This document shows positions 45,504 through 58,400 of a DNA stretch of 64,000 bases, in pieces. The DNA lies in contig CM114275.1 of the NCBI GenBank assembly GCA_050084515.1, positions 7,688,001 through 7,752,000 of the forward strand, in the 5' to 3' direction. How positions within the stretch are numbered: position 1 is the stretch's first letter; the number at the start of each line of letters is the position of its first letter. Origin of the DNA: Blasia pusilla. Taxonomy: Eukaryota > Marchantiophyta > Marchantiopsida > Blasiales. The position numbers and the translations under genes are program-made. The notes beneath the pieces are model-generated. The model saw nothing but the letters and a program-made list of their open reading frames with translations, made no database searches and was not told where the DNA came from.

Positions 45504-47974
45504 AATGATGTCAAAGATATCTACTTGCTAAATCTATATCCCAACCAACATAATTTTAGATCCTAATCTCCTCGGTAACCTCTCTACATGCCATACATAC
45601 ATAAACCCTGCTTCGCCGTCTCAATAACTTGCTCTACCAAACCATCCATCTTAGGATAATCTCATGATGTCGTGCGATGCATGCTTAATTAACACAACAT
45701 AACAGAAGGCTAGGAAATCAGTTCCTTGGTCTACTAACAACTCTATGGATGTGCAATATTGCCTTAGCACGTGATCTAGGAATGCTATTCCCTCACTTAT
45801 CTTGTTGGAAAATGCAATCAACCCTATCTACTTTGAGAAGTGTTTGACCATCACCACCACACATCATCAACTATGATGCACTCTCAATAATAAAGGCCTT
45901 GCAGAATTCAAACTCAACATGTATCCTAATTTCCTAAGCCCACGGCTGGAAGTGGATGTACTTGTGGAATTAAAGCATTAAAAGTTGCTTGAACTTTTAA
46001 TGCTTGAACCATGCAAATGACCATTAGTTAATGTATATAGGTCTACATGTCATATCACTAATATTAGACTTGGAGCAAGCTACAAGTCCTCTTCATTCCA
46101 AAAATGTGCCAACTCCTCATGGACGTTATGTACAAATTATGTTTTGTACAAAGGATGAGACATCACTTGTACTCTACCATCCTCCCAAACCCTTAAACAT
46201 GTGTGCATTCCAACTTGAACCATCTAGCTTGATGTAAGATTCGTTCCCACTCTAGCATCCATTCGACCGATTGTGGTGCTAGTGCGTAGATACTCCAATA
46301 CTACCCTAGCCTTATGATTGAAAATGAAAATTGTATTTCCCATCATTTCGGAGAAACCTAACACATTTTTCGAGTCGAAATACAATCCCACCGCTATGTC
46401 AATTTTGTTTTTCGCTGGAAGGGAACCATATCAATTTGAGTTGCTCTATTCCCACATGAACTTTTTTCTTGCGTCTCAAACTCTTCTCAGATTTGCTGGC
46501 TCCAATTTTCTTGCCTACTTGCATTCAGAGCCCGACTATTGAGATCTCAAGCTAGCCTAGTTTTAAATGTTGCATTATTTCTAAAAATTTAATGGAAACT
46601 GAGAGTCTTCAGGCAAATTGAATGATGTTGCATAAATGGCCTTGCTAAATTATATTGAAATTCAAACCTGGTTTAGGCTTGATGTGGGTTCTCTTTGGAT
46701 TCCACTTAGTACCACAACCAGTCTTGAAGCATTGATATTTACCAGTTCTTGCAGATCCTTGATATACCCCCACGCCTTCTCATCCCAGGCAGAGCTTTTA
46801 TATTTCAAGTCAGTTAGCTCCCAAGGGATTCCATGACTTTATCGTGAGCCTCATCTTCCACCAGATTTTTCCTGCTAGTCTAAGGCTAGACTGGCAGATA
46901 TGTCAACGTGTAGAGCAACAACACAGTGGTTTAAGACGGTCGCTGGGTTAAGGGACCTGGATTCTTGTCGAGTGTAGTGGTGCTCTATATGCTCCATGTT
47001 CTTCCACCCAAGAGACAAACAGGAAATGTTTATTCGTCTTCAGGAATTCATGGTGACCAGCTGGATGTATATCATCAATAGGGCATAGAAAAAGTTCCAG
47101 CTTGCTAGAAGAAACTGGCTCGACAAAAGAAACTCCATGCCAAAGTCCCGAGCTACATTTTCCGGAAGGACAAGCCAATCATCAAGAATCACCACCTTTT
47201 TCAGCATTGGCAGACTCAGTTGGTGAGAATCCCCTCGCTGATTTCCCCCAACTGGGTGAAACTGCACTTCACTTTTCTTTGGGGAGTGTGGAGGCCAATT
47301 AGTTTTACATATTGCAGCACCTGGTTTCACTGGTACGATAAATGCAAGTTTGAAACAGTTAATTCCACAAGCAAGGTCAAATTCCGTAAGCTGAAAATTG
47401 GACAGAGAAAAACCTAGTACTCCAAACAGTCTTTCATGAGATGAGCAACAAGCTCTCTACTCACGGTTGATCAGTGGCAATACCATCCAAGCATTCTAAA
47501 GAGAAGCAACCAACTTTGAAAAATCTATCAGTTGCACAAGTCTTTCCGAGAAAGATTTAACAGTTGTGCTGATATGATGGTTTGCCTTTCTACTATGTTA
47601 TAAGAACCAGAGGAGTTCTTTGAACCAACAAAAGCAACAACCAAGTTTGAATTTGTGGTCCCTAGAATCTGCTTAACAACAGCAGATGAGGCACTTAGCT
47701 TTGCTTCCATTTACAAACAAAAGCTGCAGAGCTTTACTATTAATTACCTGCCTTGAGAAACATATCTCAGATCGACAGGAAATGGTTCCTAATATGTAAT
47801 TCAATCAATCCTGTGTAATCACACTTTCTTCCTAGATCATGACCTGAATATCAGCACTTGACGAAATCAATTCTTTCCTATAGATTCATAGTTACATAAC
47901 CAGGTTTTAACAGAAGAAACTTCTAAAGGACATGCAAGATTGAGCCAAACACAACCAGGAGTATCATTTCTTAC
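45504..47974. other. AT-rich intergenic, no reliable gene
   Basis: Short open frames on both strands (for example 46,636-46,836 +, 47,040-47,330 -) have no recognisable motifs. 47,528-47,710 on the minus strand (KQILGTTNSNLVVAFVG) may be a 3' exon of the gene described next. Confidence 0.35.
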
Positions 47975-48379
47975 CATCAGAGTCCTCAGACAATGTGGAC
48001 GGCAGCGGATTGGTGCTAGATGGTAAGGACAGTGACGAGTTGTGGGGCAAATCCTCCACGAACTTGTAACTTTTAGAAAATTGAACATTTTGAGACCTGG
48101 TGGAGCCTTCTGATGTAGTTTCCCTGTAATTTAATGAAGGTTGAATCTTTTGAGACCTGCTTGACATCTCATTTGGATAATCGTGTGCAATCCTTGAGAA
48201 GCGTTGCTGCAAGTATTCTATGTATTGCCTACTATTTGGAATTTCCCTCCTAGCCCATTTGTCTAGTGCAATTGACTGAGTAGATAGAACACTCCAGCTT
48301 TGTTGAGCGCTGAAGATCAAGGCTGGAATCAGAAAGTTTGATGTGACCTTTGAAGCTCCTCTGCCAGTCCACACTAGAG
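47975..48379 (-). CDS. Exon of an unrecognised minus-strand gene
   Basis: A 405-base open exon bounded by a CTGCAG acceptor just above 48,379 and a strong GTAAGA donor below 47,975. It encodes ALVWTGRGASKVTSNFLIP, then a charged stretch KWARREIPNSRQYIEYLQQRF, then a Ser/Thr-rich tail. Another open stretch at 48,686-48,453 (VFYSGALVWILSVGI ... VFLIIRFLGLLIALRG) is hydrophobic and may be a membrane-segment exon, though the phases do not join simply. It may belong to the AS8-like gene whose first exon lies at 48,908-49,148, or to a different gene. Function unknown. Confidence 0.4.
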
Positions 48380-48860
48380 CTGCAGATCACGTTCACCCAC
48401 AGAAAATAACTCCATCTGATTATTCCTTCAGAGAGTAAGCATAGCTAATATATTACATCCATCTTCTGCCTCTCAGTGCAATCAGTAGACCAAGGAACCG
48501 GATGATCAAGAACACCAACTTAGACATTAGGGAAAGATGCCTTCTATAGACTAGGTTCGCTGACCCAAGGCTAGGCTGGACAAGGTTTGAAACCGTTGAG
48601 AGACCAGTTTCAATCCCTACAGATAATATCCAGACGAGAGCACCCGAATAGAACACAGTAGTAGGAGTATTTCCTACATTCAGCAATCCTTTAAACTTCT
48701 AATTTCTTATAATTACTTCAGGAGACAAAACGTCGGAAGAGTACAATCGAACAAGGTTGCAATCTGAACCTAGTCTTCGCAAGGATTGAAATCAGTGGCC
48801 GTGAGGGTAGATTAAGGTACTCTAGTATGATGTTATCGTGATAATTGCAATTCAAAACTC

Positions 48861-48865
<5 letters not shown>

Positions 48866-48899
<34 letters not shown>
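48866..48899. repeat. (GA)17 microsatellite in first intron of AS8-like gene
   Basis: A 34-base GA run. On the gene's strand it is (CT)n, lying just inside the inferred first intron. Confidence 0.95.
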
Positions 48900-48903
<4 letters not shown>

Positions 48904-48907
48904 AGAC

Positions 48908-49148
48908 CATGGACGGGTAGGCAAGTGAGGCCGCTAGCTGGAAGGCCAACACCAACTCCGATCAACGTGACGCCAACACTGAAGCCCACCCCACATCCCG
49001 CTCCTACAAACCCCACGGCTTCTGGCCCAAACCCTGGACCCCATCCAACGCCACAGCCCAATCCCACTCCCACTCCCCAGAATGCACCGTATGTTGGATG
49101 CACTGGATTCCATCGCTTATACCTCCGAAACAAACCAACGACCGTCAT
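48908..49148 (-). CDS. Cadmium-induced protein AS8-like, first exon
   Basis: The ATG at 49,148 gives MTVVGLFRRYKRWNPVHPTY. A striking Gly-rich hydrophobic segment follows: GAFWGVGVGLGCGVGWGPGF, GPEAVGFVGAGCGVGFSVG, VTLIGVGVGLP (residues about 21-70). This pattern, RRY-x-(K/R)WNPVHPT(Y/F)GAFWG plus GWGPGFGPE and GAGCGVGFSVG, is characteristic of the plant AS8 family, small membrane-associated proteins of unknown biochemical role induced by cadmium. The exon probably ends near 48,908 (ATG|GTCTTT), a non-ideal donor, before a CT-rich intron. Later exons could not be joined with certainty. The Gly-rich segment may form two short membrane helices. Confidence 0.75.
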
Positions 49149-50607
49149 CCGGTTCCCTTCTCACACATCTCCCCTCCGAACCCCGGATTTCTCTCTCTCG
49201 ATCCCTGCTTCTAGTGGTCCACGAATCTCACAACTCCAATCACTACTCTCGGCCACCTCGTCCTTCCTCCGCCATTCTCAAAATCCTTCGCTGTTGTGTG
49301 GAATGCTCTACAGCGCGGACGTCTAAGGCGAGATCCTGCACTGGACAGGAAAAGCCATCACAGCCTCGCTCACCATATCTCCCAGACTTAGACTTTCCAC
49401 TCCTGAAGCGACCGAAAGGCCATTAAAGCTCGTGACGCTGCTTGTCGGCCCTCCGACCATAATATTCAAAAGTTTGGCTATACTGCAGACGTGCTGAATG
49501 CGTTTCCTCCTCTTTTGGAGTCCCGAACATCGGGCGATAGACTGCGTGTGTTTTAGTATTCGTCCACTAGTCTCAACGAGTCAAGAGACGGCGTACCAAT
49601 ACACGCGGACAAGTTGTGTCAACATCCAATAGGGCGCCTCACTCGGAGGTCGTAAGATTTTAGACGTCCTTCAAGCTCTTGACCATAAAACAGAGACGGT
49701 TTCCATTTATGTCCGAGGAACGTCCACCTCCAACGGTAGCCCGCACCCGAGCACGGAATTTGACCATATACAGAGTTATGGCTTCGTACGTCCGACCCTA
49801 TCACACATTTCTCATAAGGCCGATCACTTCCTTCCGAGTTCGGAGAGGGAAGAAATTGCCGTTCAGTGCACACGAGTGGATTTCGAATGCGTTTTTTGAA
49901 CAATAATGATAATTTATCAAAAACAAAATTTTAAAAAATTCATACAATCAAAACCAAATCGGAATTTTCAGGGATTTGAGTTTCAGAACTCCCGTACGGA
50001 TGCACACATTTTTTAACTTGGCAAGGTTAGGAGAACACGAGACTAGTCATTATTAATTCTTTATTAATGAGAAAATTATTGCTAACAAAGATCCATGATG
50101 TTAGCATCATAACAAAATCTGATCTTGAGTAGAATAATTTGCATTTTGCACTTGGAGTCCACTTCTTTTAAGGGCCGTAAAGATGATAAAAGTTTTTTTG
50201 GGACGTTTGAAAAAACGTGGTTTATAGAAATGAGACCCCTATTTTGGTACCCGTTTCTCGGATGGGATTCGCTGTGAGAGCTCCCGGGCCCTTCGAACCC
50301 CCGAGTTGAGTGGCCCTAATAACACCTTGTTAACAAGAATACTCCATCATCCACATTCAAGGAACTAGTAATATATGCGTGCCAGGCACGAAAATAAAAA
50401 AGTGTTTGAAAAATTAACACATAATGCGTGAAGATGTTAAACATTTTCTTTCCGCCAATGGCCATGTGTTTGCAAATCAAGAAAGTACTATCCCATAATA
50501 ATAAATAATACATTTCAAGATCAGTTTTTTTATCAAAGCGTAGTAAGCACATAAGTGCTAGATTTTTGTACTATAAATAATAAAAAAGAGACACATGCTG
50601 GCAGGAA
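49149..50607. other. Intergenic; Helitron-end remnant at about 50,430-50,517
   Basis: No gene recognised. 50,430-50,517, inverted, resembles the start of the tandem family at 19.2 kb (TTATTATGGGA, then CTTGATTTGCAAACAC). It is an isolated, degenerate piece. Confidence 0.45.
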
Positions 50608-50679
50608 GTGGCTGTAGTTTAGTGGTAAGAATTCCACGTTGTGGCCGTGGAGACCTGGGCTCGAATCCCAGCAGCCACA
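50608..50679 (+). tRNA. trnH-GUG: tRNA-His (anticodon GTG)
   Basis: An intact 72-base nuclear-type tRNA. The acceptor stem is GTGGCTG/CAGCCAC with all seven pairs. The D arm contains TAGTTTAGTGGTA (A box). The anticodon arm is CCACG-TTGTGGC-CGTGG, with GTG in positions 34-36. The T arm is CTGGG-CTCGAAT-CCCAG, with the B box GGCTCGAATCC. Discriminator A, no intron, no encoded CCA. A downstream ATTTTC can serve as pol III terminator. The extra 5' G of mature tRNA-His is added after transcription. Confidence 0.98.
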
Positions 50680-52445
50680 ATTTTCTTGGGGACTCTGGTA
50701 TATGATATGTCGCTAAGTCCCCTTTTGATATCATTTCCGCGCTAGCTGGCGGATATGGCCCTGTCATTCAGAATAGGTTACTCGCTGTAACCTATTTTCA
50801 CCCCAACTTCGGGCTTGGACCGCGCGCAGTTTCTTTCGGTCTCCTCTCGTCTCGTGTCGTAGTGCGCGCCAACGACTCCACCCCCCTTAGTGGCTGCAGA
50901 GAGCGAAGTGTGGCCGCGCGGGCGCATGTATTCTTTTCTCGATTGGAACGAGAAGAGTGCATACAACACGTCTGCGACAAAGATAACTAGTCGATTGATC
51001 GAGTAGGAGATTCTCCTCCACGTAAATTTTTCTCGCTAGTCTGCGCGGTGATTCAAACATACGTTTCACCGCTTCTGTGGCCTACAGATTCTTCTGGACC
51101 ACCCGCGGTAGTTCACCCAGCATTGCGCCTCGACAAAATCCACATGGCGGAATGATCTCATAAAGTTTCATCTCGTGAAGAGTCCTACCTATGCGTTGCA
51201 CACGTGCTTTTTAAGAAATTGATTTTAATCTGATCTTGATTAAATCCAGATGTCGTTTGATTGATTGGGCAGAATTCTTGATCCTTAGAAGGTCAAGTTC
51301 GAACTCTTGTGCTGATCACTTCAGTGACCAGAACTCATTCTGATTTAATACTCTACAAATTGATGGGGAAGGATAAACGCTGAAATAGCGACACTGATCA
51401 TGACTAGTGCTGCGAACATTTACGTGGGAGTGGGGACTTCTCGCGAAATCACAAGCAATTTCGGGTTAAAGGGTTCGTGATGGAGTGAGTAAGGCGCTTC
51501 TTATGTGGTAGTGAAGAGGAAAGAAAAGTCACTTCGGGAGTGATAGTGAACCATTGTCCAGATTGGTCATATCGTAATAGCGAAGGATTTCTGGAAACTG
51601 CGAAAGACGCATAGGATTCTTGAAGGCGATGATATGTTCTAAAGTCACGAAGATAAGTAGAGTCAAGATAAAATCTGCTCGACCGAAATTGTGCAGGACG
51701 TGTATTTGAGAGCCGGTCTGGCTCCGATGTATTCCTGGAGTTATGCTCGTAAGTGATTCTCACCCCGCATGATTTTTTTGTCTTCAATGTTATGTGATCG
51801 TGCAACTTAACGGTACTACTGAACTTTCATGGCATTCAGTTTCAAGTTTGCCGAACCTGTCGCAGATCAGAGATGCACTCTTCAATTTCTCGTTCCTTAA
51901 TAATGAAGAAGTTGATAGTAGATTTTATCCATCGCTGAAACAATTCTAGAAGCGCTACCTACAATCGGTGCATTAGATCAGTGAGCTAAGTATCAACCTG
52001 ATACTCAGCTCACGTGACCTGTTGTAATGGTTTACTGGAACGTCTTGACAGCGTCAGCAGCAGTCTGATGTAATACAGGATTTTGGATCCTTATACCTGG
52101 ACTCCGCAAACCTTTCTCATGGATCTAGTGAGTTGTTCCCGGGGTATTTTTGCATGTTCCCGTTATCGTGGATAGGTAGAAGATTGCTCGGCGTTTCCGG
52201 GCTAAAATGGCAAGTCTCCCGTTCTCTCCCTAAAGTCTCCTGCACGAATTTAGTTGGGTGCCCGATTTTTTATTCCATTGATGTCATGCATAAGGTGTGG
52301 AACTAGTTAAGCCCCTTTTACCCTAGCACCAACCCTAGTCCCATGGAAATGAGTTTGGCTCCATCCGGAAAACTCATTCTTACTCATTCATCTTATGTCA
52401 TGACTTTGGATAACGAAACATTATGCTGACAACAAAGCGATCGCA
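50680..52445. other. Intergenic, small perfect hairpin at 50,772-50,796
   Basis: AATAGGTTAC-TCGCT-GTAACCTATT is a perfect 10-bp stem 93 bp after the tRNA. No run of T follows, so it is not a pol III terminator. 51-52.4 kb probably holds upstream exons or the promoter of the coiled-coil gene, but none could be fixed. Confidence 0.4.
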
Positions 52446-55400
52446 GGGTCAAGTTTTCCAAGTCTGCCTCCTCGTGGTGTTAATGACGTCATGGGATCTG
52501 GGCAATCTTTCGATCAATATAATTTTGCTGATGCCAAGGTAGCAGAGGCTTTGAAGCAGCAGTCGCTGCCATCAGTAACACGTCCATCAGGAGCTATCCA
52601 GGGCCCCCAAGAGCCAGAACCTCCGTTTCTTCAGCCCGAGGTACAATTGACTTCGGCTAGACAGCTGTGTCTACAACACGATAGAGGTCTAGAGTCATGA
52701 ACACACTGGCGTTCATGTGAATTCGTGTCTCTGATAATCCAACCAAGCAGCAGAGCTGGAGTTCTTCAGATGAAACTACTTTCATGGACTGCATTACACT
52801 TCTATTTGCTTCTTCCTTAAAAATAAATCTACATTTAATCGTAGATTTATTTGCTGCTGATATAGTTATTTCTCTTCTCTTCTTTGACAAACTTTCGTTT
52901 CAATGAACTTTTGGCTCGTCCAACTGGGTAAAGGTTCCCGAGATCGGGTATATCCTAGCATGCTGTCGCAAGATTACCTCCTCATGGAACTGGTTGCGTG
53001 CAGGTCGAGCTTCAAGCAAAGTTTGCAGATGTCGTAATTGCGCTGAGGGCATCTGAGCGGTTAGGATACGTCTTGCACCATTTCGTCGCCTTCTGATTTG
53101 CTCATGAATTAGTTGAAAGCATCACATAATCTCAAGTAATGGCCTCGAAGCGCAGATCCATGATCACTGATTTTTTCTCGTCAAAATCAAACTCATGGCT
53201 TCCAATTGTAAGAAATTCCAACAGTTAAGCGAGTGTTTTTCGATAGATTGGATTTAGAAGGTTTGGAGGAGTTGAAGTGTGGGGACGTGGAAAATTTAAA
53301 AAACGTTCAATTTTGTTTAATATGTCGAAATATTATATGCCCGAGGCTAGTTAACTTTTGTACGAGATTGTCCATCCGACTTCGACAAACTTTTAATTTG
53401 ATGAATGGCATTTGAAACGCATGAGAAAGAATTTCCAGGAGATCGCCCGACAGAAACTTAGCATAAATGGAGATCTCAAGCCTTCTAAAGCCAATGGGGG
53501 TGTAATTAACTCACAGAGAGCTGATTTCTGGTGGGGAGAGGACAGTGCACGAGAGGAAGGTCACTACGAGACGAACGCACTTCGAAGATATTTGACAGAA
53601 GTTGAAGTAGCTGCTGCTGGTCTCGTTTCTCGAGTTCAGGAGCTGGATCATCTGCTTGCTCTATGTAAGAATATTGCAGTGGAAAGAAAGTATGGAAAAT
53701 GCCTGGAAATTATTCCCACCTTGTTTGACTCGGATGTTGACGATCAGGGGTTGTAACAAAAGAATTTGTGTGGCTGTCTCTTGGTGACAATAAAACTGTG
53801 TGCCACAGCGACTGCAAGTCAAGAGGCTAGAGATTTGGATCAGCTTCGCGACCAAATGCTTAAGGTGACAGCTAGAGAGGCTCGTCAACAAGCTATTGCA
53901 GCGGCTCAAGCAATATCTACCGCACGCCAAGCCACGATGCAACTTGATCAGGTGTTTTTACAAATTTTAAATGGAACCTTCATTGATCCTTCAAGATGTT
54001 AAGTGCAAATTTCGAGATTTTGAAGTGCGTCCGAACGTTTCGTGGATAGCTGTACATGTAATTACACTCGTAACCCTTAATCAGTATTCACAGAGATATA
54101 AGAACGATTGTGGATAACCGATGCTCGGTACTGATGGCCGTGAGAATTGCAACTTTTTCTGAAGAGAGTTATTCGTAGCTCAGGAAAGGTTAGTGAAATT
54201 GTGAGCACATCGGGACCTGACTGTACAGATTGTGACGGTCAGGTGAAACGAGACGCTTCAGCCCTATTAACATCACAGGAAGAAGAGATCAGACGACTGA
54301 TCATCGAGATGAATAATTTCCGCCAACTCCTTGAGGTTAAGTCTAGCTCGACCCTTGATACACTTGCTTGTTGTTTATGTAGTAGACGAAGGCTAAATTT
54401 GTTTCAAGTCTAACTCGGCCATTGATACAATTGCTTGTGGCTTATGTAGTAGAAGGCTAAATAGTTCTAGAAAATTTCTTCCTTTACTCACTCGTTCGTT
54501 TCTGAGCCGGCAGGGAAAGGATGCCCTTCTTGAAGAAAGGAAAAAAGAAGAAGAGAAACTGGTAAACGTTCTATGGCTATCATAATTGTTTGCACCCTAT
54601 CTGGTCATGCCATTCCAATGGAGAAGTTTATGCGCTTCTGAATGCGTTGATTCATGGTGCAGATGCATCAATACAAGGCATTACAAGAGGATCTTAACGC
54701 CTCGAAGCTGGAAGTTTCTGCTTTGAAGAAGGAAATTGAGGTCATGCATGTATGACCTCTCATCCTCCAACTATTCTTCCGAAGATTTCCACACTTATGA
54801 GTGATCCCTTCTCGTCCAGCATGTTGTTACAGCTTATGACCTGGCTCCTTGAAGCTCCTTACCACCAACCCTCGAAAGCTCCTGGAACCTCACAACAGTG
54901 TTATGGCTACAGAAAGGAGCCGAACAGAAGGCAGCGCACTTTGATCGACTGATGCAGACTCTTCAGTTCACCAGAGCAGCAGCTCATGCTGCGAAGCGCC
55001 GCTTACAAGAAGCCCACGTAGAAAAAAAGGACATATCAATTCAAAATGAGCTGCTAAAACATGAGGTAACTTGATCCCGAGAGTAACTTGATCATAGGGT
55101 ACGAGAGGCTTGTTCTAATCATTGTTAGACCTTCTTCCACAAATTCAGCATGCTTAAGGCATAATAATGTATTTCTTTTAATTTTGTGTCCCATTTACAT
55201 TGTTATTGGAGAGGGTGTTTTAACTTTCAATTACCTCTCCTTTTGAAATATGGTTTTCTCAGCCAATAGGATGGTTCCATCTCTTAACCATTAAGGTCAA
55301 TTAAGAGTCTTAGGGATTAGTCTAGACATTAATCAACAATTACTTCAAATTAATTAGTCAACAATTAATTCAAATTACTGATCTATACTATTATCATAGC

Positions 55401-58400
55401 AGGAATCGTCTTCACAAAAACTGTCTAGTACAAAAGAGGGTAGTTATGGCTTCTACATACAATCGAAGTTTTTTTCTCATTATCTAACCTATCCACGTGT
55501 CCTTCACACGAGTATAATAACCAATTCTCAAATTCCCCCCTCTCAAGGCCGCACAAGGCGCACATTGGTTATTATTACTAGTATAGTGCCCGCGCTATGT
55601 AGGGGCATTCTACTAGAAATGCAGTTCGTTCTGATCTATTAATTTGAATATTTGTTACAAGTGTCATCGCGGGAGGAAGTAAAAATGTATACATGCCATC
55701 ATAGGAGGACGGGGCCCTCAAACCCCATCGTCTTTTAATTATATAGATTACCCGATACGTGTCAACACCACACACATTAGTATTGGACATGCGTAATGCT
55801 AAAGGAGGGATTATGTTAAGGGGAGAGCGCGCATCATTTTGTTTTTTAACTTCATCATACTATTAAGGGAAATAGCACATTTTGATGACCTATGAAAGAG
55901 TGACATTGTGAAATTTGTCCATAAAGTCAGACAATGAAACATTTTCTTAAATTCACCTTATACTAAACTAAAAAGTTTTTAATTTTAGATCATTTTATTA
56001 TTTTTCATTTGAAAATTTAATAATAATAATTCAATAGTTAAAACTATAAAAAAATCCCACTAAAATCTTCTAAACTTCCAAGACTCCCTCATGTTTATTA
56101 TCTTTTCTCATTTGATAATTTAAAATTACGATTTTAAATTTCATGCCAAAAATTGTTGCAAAAAGTAATTTTCCGAAGTTTAATTTGGAGGAGTTTAAGT
56201 CATATTTTGGGAAAAATATGAAAGATAATATGATGGCGTTGGGTCAGGAGTTTTTCCCTCAAATAGTGAAAAAAATTATTTCTCAAGTTATTTGAATTTT
56301 TCACGTTGGATTGGGAGAAAATTTGATCATGGGAGTGATTTTCATGGTTGCTCAAAAACGGACATGGACGGAGAAGTTTGGATATGTCCATCGATATGGA
56401 TTGCAAAAAGTGGGGCACACACTTATGGTTCATGGTGGAAGTGAAGACAAGGGTAAACGTGACAATAAAGGGTGGGAGTAGTGGTGGGAGGAGGAAGAAA
56501 CGAGAAAATGCAAATCATGGAAGCAAGTTGGGGGCATGACAAAGAAGGAGGAGATTAGGCCCATATAAATAATTTCTTATAGGATAGTCATAAGTCCACG
56601 GATACGTCCGCGGACACGAACTTTGACCATATGCAACCTTGGTGATTTCTTTCATTAATTAAAAGATGGAGATTGGAAAAAGAAAAAAAAAATTCTTTCC
56701 AATTAATAAAGGATAAGAAAAAAAAATGAAAGCGTAGTTAGATGCATTACTAATGAAATATTTTTTTCTTATGTTTTGCTCATCTTTTTAAATTTTAAAT
56801 TCTAGAGATCTACTAGAGTGACCAATAACTTCACATTCTCATCCTCCATGTGAAATATGAGTCATTTCATTTCGGATCATCTCAACTAGTGCATTGCACG
56901 GGCAAACAAATTATTAGTAAGAGTAAGGTATGTCTAATGAGTATAAGATGTCTATATTGTATAATTTCATGTCATGAGGTATTTTTATTTTGTAAGGTGA
57001 TGTAGGATTTGAATTTGTAGAAACTTTATGAGGAAGAGATGTAGTTGTTCCACAACTATATAAAATTGTAACTTCCACAAAAGAATTCAAATGGAGTTAT
57101 TTAAAATTTTCCACCACTTTAGATGAGCAAAGTAGAGGTTTTTACGAGAGAGGATTCGAGTGGTATATTGAACCTCATGTGAATATTCGGTTGTTTGAAA
57201 CCAGGTGGCTGATTTGCAAGGCATGGAGGTGCAAGCAACCATTGCCCACTACGATCATGAGCTTTGCAAAGTAAACCTTGGAACCCATCATAGTAAAACT
57301 TGTGTGTTTTATTGGAAGAAGCTTGTAAATATATAAATATTAATATATACTATATCTCAAAAAAGAAATATGACACTTACATATCCTTTTTCTGAAATTT
57401 TTGTGTTTGTGTCACTACACTCATATTCCCTCTAGAGTCCAACAATCAACTTTAAGTTTTTTGTGAAACCCTCTTAGATGAAAATTTATTAGCCTTCTCT
57501 TTCCCTCCCCAAAATCATTTCTTTTGTAAAAGCGGAAATGAGGGTTGGAATAGGCGAGGGAATTTTTTCCCCATATTTTGGAGTTGGTATGACTCACAAT
57601 GGAAGGCTAAGAATTCTAGAGAGCTTGGAAATATTAAAAATTATTTCACGAAATTTTTTTAATTCGTCATTAAAATATCTATTATTAGAAGAGAAGAAAT
57701 TTTCATTTTACAAATACAAATTCTTGGAAAGTTTCAACTAATGACATTTAACCAACTTTCCTTCACATTTTAAACCAATACAATGGCTCAAAATTGAATT
57801 AAAATGACATGTTAGATCTAATTATGGAGTAATGTAAACCCGTCCCTCGTACTAATTTGAACTACCGTTATCTTATCTTATGTAGCTCTACTCTAACCAA
57901 CACTTCCAGTTATCACTCGTGGGTTCCAGTTCAATTCTACAGCTTTGCTTTTACTTCTTAGGGAAGAGGGAAGCTCGAATCCAATGCGAAATGATCTTCG
58001 CTGCAATAATGAACTTGCGCTAGATGTGATTCAACTCAAACCGGGCGATCGCTTGTCGATGTTTCAGGTGCGGGCTGTTTTAGAAGGAGAGAAGGCGCAC
58101 CTTTTGACAGAACTGGTATGTGGTGGAAGAGGAAAGGCACTCGAATGAAAGGAGTTTCTCCGATAGATTCAATCTTCTGAGAGACGTTTTGGATTTCGCT
58201 TGGTTTTATGGCTGGTAGACAGCTTGAAGATCGATTGGTGCTATGGGTAGCGGCAGTTTGAAAAATCTCTGATGAGACCAAAGCCACTCCAGAGGTTTCT
58301 TATTAACACATTGAAACTCGCTTGAGCGTACCTCTTGGCAGGCGAGACTTCGTCGAGGAAATCGAGACTTGAGAGGAGAGTTGGAAGAGTGGCGAGGCAA

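Noticed and set aside
48838-49326. Plus-strand open frame starting Arg-Glu repeats with a Pro/Thr-rich middle
   Set aside because: It is antisense to the AS8-like exon, whose Gly-rich codons read as Pro-rich on the other strand. The Arg-Glu part is the microsatellite.
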